DNA of 12,599 bases, from positions 1 through 12,599 of the forward strand of contig DHMK01000059.1 in NCBI GenBank assembly GCA_002405755.1, in the 5' to 3' direction. The position numbers were made by a program, and so were the translations under genes. Source of the stretch: Clostridiales bacterium UBA4644. Lineage in GTDB: Bacteria > Bacillota > Clostridia > Oscillospirales > Butyricicoccaceae. Below are positions 6,738 through 12,599 of the stretch, one piece after another. Position 1 is the stretch's first letter; every line of letters starts with the position of its first letter. The notes beneath the pieces are model-generated. The model was not told the origin of the DNA, ran no database searches, and worked only from the letters and a program-made list of their open reading frames with translations.

Positions 6738-6774
6738 ATTTTTCAGACGCGCGAAAAAGCGCGCATTTTTCAGA
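6738..6774 (+). repeat. Leader hairpin bracketed by a 10-bp direct repeat
   Basis: CGCGC (6748-6752) can pair with GCGCG (6759-6763) around GAAAAA and is followed by CATTTTT, which resembles a weak terminator. The 10-mer ATTTTTCAGA occurs on both sides, at 6738-6747 and 6765-6774. The structure lies within the leader just downstream of the -10 box at 6732-6737. Confidence 0.5.
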
Positions 6775-6814
6775 ATAATTTTGCAGGCGCGGGCAAATAT
6801 GGGACCGCGCCGGG

Positions 6815-6820
6815 AAGGAG
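6815..6820 (+). promoter_or_regulatory. Ribosome binding site deciding the methyltransferase start
   Basis: AAGGAG is 5 bases from the ATG at 6826 but only 2 from the ATG at 6823, so 6826 is the likelier start. Confidence 0.65.
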
Positions 6821-6825
6821 ACATG

Positions 6826-7953
6826 ATGTTTCGATTTTCCGTTCCATGCCTGATGGGCGTGGAGGGACTGGTGGCTGACGAACTGAAGTTCAAGGGCTTT
6901 CAGCAGGTGGAGGCCGAAAACGGCAGAGTGCTGTTTTCCGGCGACGAAGCGGAGTGCGCCCGGGCCAATCTTCTGCTGCGCTGCGGCGAGCGGGTGCTGC
7001 TGCGGCTGGCGGAGTTTTCCGCCAGGAGCTTCGACGCGCTGTTTGAGGGCGTCCGCGCCATTCCCTGGGAGGACTATATCGGCTCCGGCGAGGCCTTTCC
7101 CGTTAAGGGCTTTTCCATCCATTCCCAGCTCCATTCCGTGCCGGACTGTCAGCGCATCATCAAAAAGGCCGCGGTGGAGCGGCTCAAGACGGTCTATCAT
7201 ACCGACTGGCTCAAGGAAGACGGCGTGAAGCACCAGATCCAGTTCAGCCTGCTCAACGACCGCTGCGAGATCCTTCTGGATACCACCGGCGCACCGCTGT
7301 ATAAGCGGGGCTATAAGCTGGAGCAGAACGAAGCCACCCTGCGGGAGACGCTGGCGGCGTCCATCGTGAAGGTGGCCCGCTGGCGGGGGCGGGAGGACCT
7401 GATCGATCCCTTCTGCGGCAGCGGTACGCTGGCCATCGAAGCGGCGCAGACGGCGCTGAATATCGCCCCGGGACAGGACCGGGATTTTGACGCCGCCCAC
7501 TGGAGCGCGGCCTTTGCCTCTGCCTTTGCCCTGCAGCGGGAGGCGGCCAGAGCCGCTGCGCGGCACGAAAAGCTACCCATTCTCGCCTCGGACAAGGACC
7601 CCAACTGCGTCCGTCTCACCCGGGAAAACGCCGCCCGGGCCGGCGTGGGCGACTGCATGGAATACGCCGTGCAGGATGCGCTGGACATCGACTGGCGCGC
7701 CCGCTCCGGTGTGATGCTGGCCAACCCGCCCTATGGCGTCCGGATGCTGGAGCTGCAGCAGGCAAAGGAGCTTTACAGGGCCCTTGGCAGAGCCATGAAG
7801 GGCAGTCCGGTGAAGAAATATATCATCTCCTCCGACGATCGCTTCGAGGAGGACTTCGGCCAGCGGGCCGACAAGCGCCGCAAGCTTTATAACGGCATGA
7901 TGAAATGCAATCTTTATATGTATTTTAAGGGGGACACGGCATGGCAGCGGTAA
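6826..7953 (+). CDS. THUMP-domain class I RNA methyltransferase (RlmL N-terminal/YpsC type)
   Basis: The protein is a 375-residue SAM-dependent methyltransferase predicted to modify rRNA at the N2 position of a guanine, like the N-terminal half of E. coli RlmL and Bacillus YpsC. The N-terminal part (about 1-160: FSVPCLMGVEGLVADELK, then a THUMP-like region) should bind RNA. The catalytic domain shows LYKRGYKLEQNEATLRETLAA before motif I, DPFCGSGTLAIEAA beginning at residue 194, and the NPPYGVRM motif IV at 300-307, typical of N-methyltransferases. No second RlmK-like domain is present, as is usual in Firmicutes. The open frame extends upstream to 6577, but that would cross a terminator, a promoter and the hairpin; the ATG at 6826 after AAGGAG is the supported start. 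Its last 13 bases overlap the lipid kinase gene, suggesting translational coupling. Which nucleotide is modified cannot be read from the sequence. Confidence 0.9.
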   Translation: MFRFSVPCLMGVEGLVADELKFKGFQQVEAENGRVLFSGDEAECARANLLLRCGERVLLRLAEFSARSFDALFEGVRAIPWEDYIGSGEAFPVKGFSIHSQLHSVPDCQRIIKKAAVERLKTVYHTDWLKEDGVKHQIQFSLLNDRCEILLDTTGAPLYKRGYKLEQNEATLRETLAASIVKVARWRGREDLIDPFCGSGTLAIEAAQTALNIAPGQDRDFDAAHWSAAFASAFALQREAARAAARHEKLPILASDKDPNCVRLTRENAARAGVGDCMEYAVQDALDIDWRARSGVMLANPPYGVRMLELQQAKELYRALGRAMKGSPVKKYIISSDDRFEEDFGQRADKRRKLYNGMMKCNLYMYFKGDTAWQR

Positions 7954-8888
7954 AGCATATCTTCATCATCAACCCCGCTGCCGGCAAGCGCGACAGAACC
8001 GGTCAGACGGCTGCCGACATTCGGGCCGCGGCGGTGGAGCTGGGGGTGGATTATGAGATCCTCACCACGGAATACCCCCGCCACGCCGTCTCCCAGGTCC
8101 GCCAGAAGGCGGAGGAATATTCGGGTCGGCCCCTGCGGTTTTACGCCTGCGGCGGCGATGGCACGCTGAACGAGGTGGCTGCCGGGGCGGCAGGCCTGCC
8201 CAATGTGGCCATCACTCATTATCCCACCGGCAGCGGCAACGATTTTATCAAGCTCTTCGGGGCAGACTGCCGGGCCTTTTCCGATCTGAAGGGCCTGATC
8301 TGCGGCAAGGAGCTGGAGCTGGATTATATGGAGACAGACCGGGGCATCTCGCTAAACGTGTTCAGCGTGGGCGTAGACGCCCGCATCGCCGATGGTATGC
8401 AGAAGTATAAGCGCATCCCCGCCCTGCAGGGCAAGACGGCCTATAATATCTCCACGGTGGAAAACCTGCTGCGCGGCCTCAGCGAGCCCTATGAGATCCT
8501 GGTGGACGGCCAGCGCTTTGCGGGAAAATATTGCCTTGTTCTGGCGGGCAACGGCCGCTTTTACGGCGGTGGAGCAAACCCCGTGCCGGAGGCCGACCCT
8601 ACCGACGGCCTGCTGGATGTCCTGCTGGTGAAGGATCTGAGCCTGCTGAAGGCCTCCCAGGTCATCGGCGGCTACATGAGCGGACGCCACAGCAGCTACC
8701 CGCAGTATATCACCAAGCTCATGGCCACGGAGCTCACCGTCCGCCATCTTCAGGGCAAAAGCATGACCATCAATTTGGACGGCGAGATCGTCCACGCCAG
8801 CGAGGTCACTCTGCGCCTGGCAAAGGATAAGCTGCGCTTCATCATCCCCCAGAGCGCCCAGCTCCTCCCGCCCCGAACGGTGCGGTGA
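7941..8888 (+). CDS. YegS/DagK-family lipid kinase (diacylglycerol kinase-like)
   Basis: This 315-residue cytoplasmic lipid kinase belongs to the diacylglycerol/sphingosine kinase-like family (YegS, DgkB, LCB5), which phosphorylates membrane lipids, in Gram-positive bacteria often diacylglycerol for recycling into phospholipids. Nucleotide-binding and catalytic signatures are intact: FIINPAAGKRDRTG (8-21), the GGDGTLNEVAAG loop (71-82) and PTGSGNDF (95-102). The second domain shows SVGVDARIA (142-150), LVLAGNGRFYGGG (199-211), PTDGLLDVLLV (220-230) and, near the C terminus, INLDGEI (277-283). Length is normal for the family. The start is supported by AAGGGGGA (7927-7934), 6 bases upstream, and it overlaps the stop of the methyltransferase gene by 13 bases. 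The lipid substrate cannot be told from the sequence. A terminator follows 32 bases after the stop. Confidence 0.92.
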   Translation: MAAVKHIFIINPAAGKRDRTGQTAADIRAAAVELGVDYEILTTEYPRHAVSQVRQKAEEYSGRPLRFYACGGDGTLNEVAAGAAGLPNVAITHYPTGSGNDFIKLFGADCRAFSDLKGLICGKELELDYMETDRGISLNVFSVGVDARIADGMQKYKRIPALQGKTAYNISTVENLLRGLSEPYEILVDGQRFAGKYCLVLAGNGRFYGGGANPVPEADPTDGLLDVLLVKDLSLLKASQVIGGYMSGRHSSYPQYITKLMATELTVRHLQGKSMTINLDGEIVHASEVTLRLAKDKLRFIIPQSAQLLPPRTVR

Positions 8889-8920
8889 CCGCCCGTAAAA
8901 TCAAAAAGCTCCCATCCCAA

Positions 8921-8943
8921 GGCCGCATAGAGCGGCCTTTTTT
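8921..8943 (+). terminator. Intrinsic terminator after the lipid kinase gene
   Basis: GGCCGC (8921-8926) pairs with GCGGCC (8932-8937) around ATAGA, and is followed by six T. Two A-T pairs can extend the stem into the T run. Confidence 0.88.
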
Positions 8944-8989
8944 GCTGCCCTTTTTGAAAATTTTCCGAAAACACTATGCAGCCAGTTAA

Positions 8990-9018
8990 TTGTTTTTGCA
9001 AAAAAATCTGCCTATAAT
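8990..9018 (+). promoter_or_regulatory. Probable promoter of the cohesin/dockerin locus
   Basis: TTGTTT (8990-8995) and a perfect TATAAT (9013-9018) are separated by 17 bases. It lies after the preceding terminator in a locally AT-rich stretch and 42 bases before the chosen start. Confidence 0.8.
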
Positions 9019-9044
9019 CAAGTTATCTGAGAAAATATGAAATC

Positions 9045-9051
9045 AAAGGAG
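9045..9051 (+). promoter_or_regulatory. Ribosome binding site deciding the start of the secreted repeat protein
   Basis: AAAGGAG ends 9 bases before the ATG at 9061. The in-frame ATG at 9037 lies upstream of it and the ATG at 9055 is only 3 bases away, so 9061, which begins a typical signal peptide, is favoured. Confidence 0.75.
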
Positions 9052-9060
9052 CGAATGATC

Positions 9061-11856
9061 ATGAAAAAAACCATCGCATTGTTTCTGAGCATGACAATGC
9101 TGCTTTCTCTGGCGCTTGTCCCGGCCCACGCGGAGGATGCGTCCTCTGTGGAGCTGGACCTGGCCCAGGGCAGCATCGTCATCTCCGCCACGGGCTATGC
9201 CCAGGACGGCGGAGCCGAGACCCCCTTTACCGGGGAGTATACCATCGTACAGACCGATCCCACCTATGTGGACAAGACCATCTCCGTCACCGGCGGCGCA
9301 CACAAGATCACCATGGGTTCCAAGGTGGTGATCGACGTTCACGCCATCTCCGAGGCCTGCGCCTTTTCTATCGCCAAGGGCGCTTCGGTGGAACTGGTCC
9401 TCACCCGGTCAGTGACGCTGAAGAGCGGTTCCTGGAGAGCCGGTCTGGCCGTCCCCACCGGGGCGGCAGTGACCATCTCCGCCGACAGCCGCTACGGCGC
9501 ACTCAATGCCGCGGGCGGAAGTTCCGGCGCGGGCATCGGCGGTGCTTATAATGGTAGTTCTTCTACCGGCGGCAACATTACCATCCTCAGCGGCACGGTG
9601 GAGGCTACTGGCGGATCCAGCGCCGCAGGCATCGGCGGCTATGGCACCGGCACCGGAACGGATGAACAGATCCACATCTCCGGCGGCAAGGTCACAGCTA
9701 CTGGCGGGTCTGGTTCTGCCGGCATCGGCGGCGGCAACCATTCCAGTGGCACCGGCGAAAACGGTCAGATCATCATCGACGGGACGGCGGTTGTGACCGC
9801 CACCGGAAAAGGCGGCGGTGCGGGCATCGGCGGCGGCTATGGTGGAAATGGTACCGGGGCAAAGGGCAAGCTCCTCCTGACTGGCCGCGCCCAAGTCAAT
9901 GCCAGCGCCGATTCCGGCGCTGGCATTGGTGCCGGTGCGGCTTACAGCACTGAAGATAGCGGCAACGAAACATTTGCAACCGGTTCCTATGGCGAACTGC
10001 TTATCATGGAGGATGCCGTGGTAGAGACCAGTTCTGATTCCGGCGCCGGCATTGGCGGCGGTAAGCCTTCATACTATACGCGTTCCTATGTTAGCAATCA
10101 TAAGGTGAATTACTATACAGTGGACTGCCGTTCCTACGGCACCGGTCCCAATGGCAAGCTGACCATCAACGGCAACGCCCAGGTCACGGCCACCAGCACC
10201 CAGGCCGCCGGCATCGGCGCTGGAAATGGCAGATCCAGTTCCTATCTGACCGGCGACGCCGGCGTGATCTCCATCTCCGGAAACGCCCGGGTGGAAGCCA
10301 CCGGCGGCCGCTGGGGCATCGGGGCAGATACCTATAAGAATGACGGTGCGCTGAAGATCTCCGGCGGCACGGTGATCGCCCGGGCCACGGATGAGACCGT
10401 CACAACCGCCTGCGGCATCGGCAAAAGCGGCTCTACCACCATCACCGGCGGCACGGTGGAGGCCTCCGGCTATACCGGCATCGCCCAGGCCACGGTCAAC
10501 GGCGGCGCCGTCACAGCCACCAGCCTGACGGCCGCCAGCGGCGTGACAGACCTTTCCTCCGAGATCATGCAGGAGGGCTGGGTGGTCAGTCTCCCCGCCC
10601 AGGAGAGCCACAGCATGCGCTCCGGCGTTTTGTTCAGCGGCAGCCAGGGGCAGATCCTGGGGGATTTCTATGAGCTCCCCGACGATCGGGAGATCCCGGC
10701 GGATGCCACCCTCACCGTGGCAGAGGATCAGGAGCTCATCGTCCCCAAGGGCACGAAGCTCACCGTCACCGGCAGCCTGATCGTCAACGGCAAGCTGACC
10801 GTGGCCGGTACGCTCTATACCGCCCCGGGCGGCAGTCTGGCTCTGAATGGCGAAACCGACATTACCGGCAAGCTCACCGGCCAGCTGCTCCCCGTCATCA
10901 TCGAGACCCACGATCAGGAAACGGAGGAGACCAGCTTTGATGTCTCCACCCTGTTCACCATCCCGGAAACGGCGGGCGCGGTCACCTATACCGTCGCCTG
11001 CAAAAACGGCGCGGCGGGGACGCTGACGGGGACGATCCTCTCCATCCAGCAGAGCGGCACCTTTGAGATCACCGCTGCCACCGCCGAGACGGCCCTCTAT
11101 CAGTCGGCCAGCGCCACCGCCGTCCTCACCGCCAAAAACGGCGCGCTGCCCCACGAGCACCAGCTGGAGGAATTTGAAGAAAAGGCCCCCACCTGCCTGC
11201 TGCCGGGCAACCTTCATTATTGGACCTGCGTCAACTGCGGAAAGTGCTTCTCGGACGAGGGCATGACCGAGATCCCCTATGACAGCACGATCAAAGCTGC
11301 GCTGGGGCATGATTACAAAAACGGTTCCTGCACCCGCTGCGGCGCGGAGGACCCCGGCTATCAGACCACCCCCGCCATCGCGGTCCCGTCTCTCACCGCC
11401 TATCCGAATGACACCATCCAGATCCCCATCTCCATCCGCAGCAACCCCGGCATTTCTGCCATGAAGCTCACGATCACCTATGACCCCGCGCTGCTGGAAT
11501 ATCAGGAGGCGGTCTTTGACCAGGCCTTCCTGGAGGCGACCGGCGCTCAGACCTGCGTCAATGCGGAAACGGCCGGGAAGATCATCCTGGATTGGGTCCT
11601 GGCCCAGACAGAATACAGTGAAAACGGCGATTTCGCCGTCCTGACCTTCAAGGTCAAGACCGTGACGGAGGATGCCGACGCGGCGCTGACCATCACCTAT
11701 GATCCGGATGATATTTTCAACAAGGATCATGAAAACCAGACCTTCCAGGTCGAAAACGGCACGGTCCAGATCAAAAAGATCCCGCCCCGGCGACATCAAC
11801 GGCGACGGCAATGTGGACATCAACGACGCTTTCCTCCTTCTCCGCTATGTCTGTGA
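9061..11856 (+). CDS. Secreted beta-helix-repeat and cohesin-domain protein (frame broken before its dockerin)
   Basis: As read, the product is 931 residues. A signal peptide (MKKTIALFLSMTMLLSLALVPAHA) with a likely cut after AHA at residue 24 sends it out of the cell. Residues about 145-480 hold a Gly-rich repeat region with GAGIGG-type cores spaced roughly 31-34 residues apart in the regular part, suggesting a parallel beta-helix. A strand-rich segment follows (about 545-615), then a mini-domain with paired cysteines (about 697-765; C723/C726/C729 and C757/C760), common in surface proteins of gut clostridia. A cohesin-like domain fills about 770-906 (PNDTIQIPISI, NPGISAMKLTITYDPALLEY, DPDDIF). 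The last 24 residues (PRRHQRRRQC...) are out-of-frame reading. Removing one C from the run at 11785-11788 would fuse the cohesin directly to a dockerin, giving 971 residues. I infer a surface or scaffold role; the ligand of the repeat region is unknown. Confidence 0.85.
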   Translation: MKKTIALFLSMTMLLSLALVPAHAEDASSVELDLAQGSIVISATGYAQDGGAETPFTGEYTIVQTDPTYVDKTISVTGGAHKITMGSKVVIDVHAISEACAFSIAKGASVELVLTRSVTLKSGSWRAGLAVPTGAAVTISADSRYGALNAAGGSSGAGIGGAYNGSSSTGGNITILSGTVEATGGSSAAGIGGYGTGTGTDEQIHISGGKVTATGGSGSAGIGGGNHSSGTGENGQIIIDGTAVVTATGKGGGAGIGGGYGGNGTGAKGKLLLTGRAQVNASADSGAGIGAGAAYSTEDSGNETFATGSYGELLIMEDAVVETSSDSGAGIGGGKPSYYTRSYVSNHKVNYYTVDCRSYGTGPNGKLTINGNAQVTATSTQAAGIGAGNGRSSSYLTGDAGVISISGNARVEATGGRWGIGADTYKNDGALKISGGTVIARATDETVTTACGIGKSGSTTITGGTVEASGYTGIAQATVNGGAVTATSLTAASGVTDLSSEIMQEGWVVSLPAQESHSMRSGVLFSGSQGQILGDFYELPDDREIPADATLTVAEDQELIVPKGTKLTVTGSLIVNGKLTVAGTLYTAPGGSLALNGETDITGKLTGQLLPVIIETHDQETEETSFDVSTLFTIPETAGAVTYTVACKNGAAGTLTGTILSIQQSGTFEITAATAETALYQSASATAVLTAKNGALPHEHQLEEFEEKAPTCLLPGNLHYWTCVNCGKCFSDEGMTEIPYDSTIKAALGHDYKNGSCTRCGAEDPGYQTTPAIAVPSLTAYPNDTIQIPISIRSNPGISAMKLTITYDPALLEYQEAVFDQAFLEATGAQTCVNAETAGKIILDWVLAQTEYSENGDFAVLTFKVKTVTEDADAALTITYDPDDIFNKDHENQTFQVENGTVQIKKIPPRRHQRRRQCGHQRRFPPSPLCL
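9493..10500 (+). repeat. Coding repeats: GAGIGG-type beta-helix units
   Basis: About nine diverged units have cores at protein residues near 156, 188, 219, 253, 286, 328, 382, 418 and 450. Each pairs an AGIGG/AGIGAG turn with strands of the type GQIIIDGTAVVTATG. Some gaps are longer because of inserts, the largest being a Tyr-rich one at about 335-360. Confidence 0.8.
11368..11778 (+). other. Cohesin-like domain of the first secreted protein
   Basis: The encoded stretch starts AIAVPSLTAYPNDTIQIPISI and has the NPGI-A-x-L-x-I-x-YDP-x-LL block typical of cohesins, ending with DPDDIF and a final strand TVQI. Cohesins bind dockerins and build multi-protein assemblies; that this one does so is inferred. 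Confidence 0.75.
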
Positions 11857-11977
11857 GCTGGATCAGGACAAGGTCCGGGGCAACCCGGACGTCACCGGCG
11901 ACGGCAAGGTGAACAACAAGGACGTTGTGACCCTGCTGCGCTTCGTGGCCAAGCTGGACGGCGTTGTCCTGCACTGA
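11789..11977 (+). other. Type I dockerin domain, encoded in the +1 frame after a CCCC run
   Basis: This frame encodes 62 residues and then a stop at 11975-11977. It begins GDINGDGNVDIND, a calcium-binding loop with Asp at positions 1, 5, 9 and 12. After the helix AFLLLRYVCELD comes a second loop DVTGDGKVNNKD and helix VVTLLRFVAKLDG. That duplicated loop-helix layout is diagnostic for type I dockerins. It has no start codon or ribosome binding site of its own, and it follows directly on the cohesin if one C of 11785-11788 is skipped. It therefore belongs to the preceding gene, through either a frameshift mutation, a sequence error or recoding. The putative specificity positions (10 and 11 of each loop) read I/N and N/K, so the two halves differ. 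Confidence 0.88.
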
Positions 11978-11991
11978 GAAAGGCACACGCA

Positions 11992-12599
11992 ATGAAAAAG
12001 CTTTTGATGCTGTTTTGTGCACTGCTCCTGCTCTTTCCGGCAATACCGTCGCGGGCGGCAGACGCGTCTTCTCTGCGGATCGTACTGGAGGATGCAGCCT
12101 GTAAGCCGGGCGGGGAGACCTGCGTGACGGTGCGGTTGGAGCAGAACCCCGGGCTGGCCTCGGTTCGGCTGCTGGTGGGCTATGATGCGGCGCGGCTGAA
12201 CTTTGTAAGCGCAGAGCTGATGGGCGAGTTTAAAAAAGCAGAGGACCTGTGGCTGGCAGAGAACATTACGCGGGGCGGGAAAAGCTATGTGGCGCTGAGC
12301 TGGGTCTGCGCCAGCGGCCAGCGCGGGGAAGCGCGCTTTGCTGCGCTGCGTTTCCGTTCGCTGAATGCTTCTGACAGCGGAAGCGTGCCGCTGACGCTGT
12401 CTGCCACGCCGGATGATCTGTTCGGCGCCGACCTTCAGAATGTAGCCTATACGCTGCAGTCCGGCAGCATCATCTTTTCCAGCTTGCCCATTTTCGTGCG
12501 GACGGAGCCGACAGCCGATGGTCTCAGCTTCCGGTTTGAAAATCTCGGCTTTGACGATGCACAGTCGCTGCAGCTGATCGCAGCCTTTTACGATCCGGC
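11992..12599 (+). CDS. Secreted cohesin-domain protein, N-terminal part (3' truncated by window edge)
   Basis: The frame is open from the ATG at 11992 to the window end (202 complete codons plus 2 bases), with no stop. Residues 1-23 form a signal peptide (MKKLLMLFCALLLLFPAIPSRAA). A cohesin-like domain follows at about 27-162: LEDAACKPGGETCVTVRLEQNPGLASVRLLVGYDAARLNF, later ALSWV, RFAALRF, then PDDLF and a final strand SGSIIF. Its layout parallels the cohesin of the upstream gene, including the NPG-x-A-x-x-x-L/I-x-YD and PDD-I/L-F blocks. After it begins another domain (about 168 on: VRTEPTADGLSFRFENLG, then LQLIAAFYDP), a type of beta-rich segment seen in surface proteins of Firmicutes. The start is 14 bases after the dockerin stop with only AAAGG (11979-11983) as ribosome binding site, so it is probably the second gene of the same transcript. 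Total length and any anchor are outside the window. Confidence 0.85.
   Translation, partial: MKKLLMLFCALLLLFPAIPSRAADASSLRIVLEDAACKPGGETCVTVRLEQNPGLASVRLLVGYDAARLNFVSAELMGEFKKAEDLWLAENITRGGKSYVALSWVCASGQRGEARFAALRFRSLNASDSGSVPLTLSATPDDLFGADLQNVAYTLQSGSIIFSSLPIFVRTEPTADGLSFRFENLGFDDAQSLQLIAAFYDP

Noticed and set aside
6577..6825. Upstream extension of the methyltransferase frame
   Set aside because: It starts inside the previous gene and crosses a strong terminator, a promoter and a hairpin; the family N terminus begins at 6826.
9493..10500. Possible CRISPR-like or intergenic tandem repeats
   Set aside because: The periodicity is in the protein (GAGIGG units) and diverged at the DNA level; the frame stays open throughout.
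10069..11823. Long minus-strand open frame (584 codons) opposite the cohesin protein
   Set aside because: The plus-strand frame has a signal peptide, repeats and a cohesin; the antisense product is low-complexity Gly/Ala/Arg/Asp sequence, as expected opposite a GC-rich gene.
1..12599. tRNA or rRNA genes, insertion sequences, CRISPR arrays, phage genes
   Set aside because: I saw no cloverleaf-type sequence, transposase motif, terminal inverted repeats or regularly spaced identical repeats on either strand.

Overview
The window is a GC-rich stretch of a bacterial chromosome, most likely from a gut-type anaerobic clostridium (Oscillospiraceae-like). This is inferred from strong AGGAGG ribosome binding sites, Rnf-type genes, an S21 protein with a sigma-A consensus promoter, and secreted cohesin/dockerin proteins. 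I cannot name the species.

Layout. Positions 1-1254 hold the C-terminal half of leucyl-tRNA synthetase (leuS), followed by rpsU (S21) with its own perfect -35/-10 promoter and its own terminator. A small polytopic membrane protein follows (1603-2160). A palindromic terminator at 2184-2205 is shared with a convergent minus-strand operon, rnfC-rnfD-(membrane-anchored DUF4015-like protein), which runs from a good promoter at 5786-5814 down to 2228. Divergent from rnfC is a single-pass membrane protein of unknown function (5942-6607) that ends in a strong terminator. Next is a two-gene unit: a THUMP/RlmL-type RNA methyltransferase (6826-7953) overlapping by 13 nt a YegS/DagK-type lipid kinase (7941-8888), again closed by a terminator.

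The last 3.5 kb (8990-12599) is a secreted-protein locus. A promoter drives a large signal-peptide protein with a Gly-rich beta-helix-type repeat region, a Cys-pair mini-domain and a cohesin-like domain. A type I dockerin is encoded just downstream in the +1 frame, after a CCCC run where the reading frame breaks. Fourteen bases later begins a second signal-peptide protein with another cohesin-like domain; it runs off the window.

The most interesting points are the cohesin-dockerin/cohesin pair with its frameshift, and the rnfC-rnfD pair, which lacks rnfG, E, A and B beside it and has diverged flavin-site motifs in both subunits.
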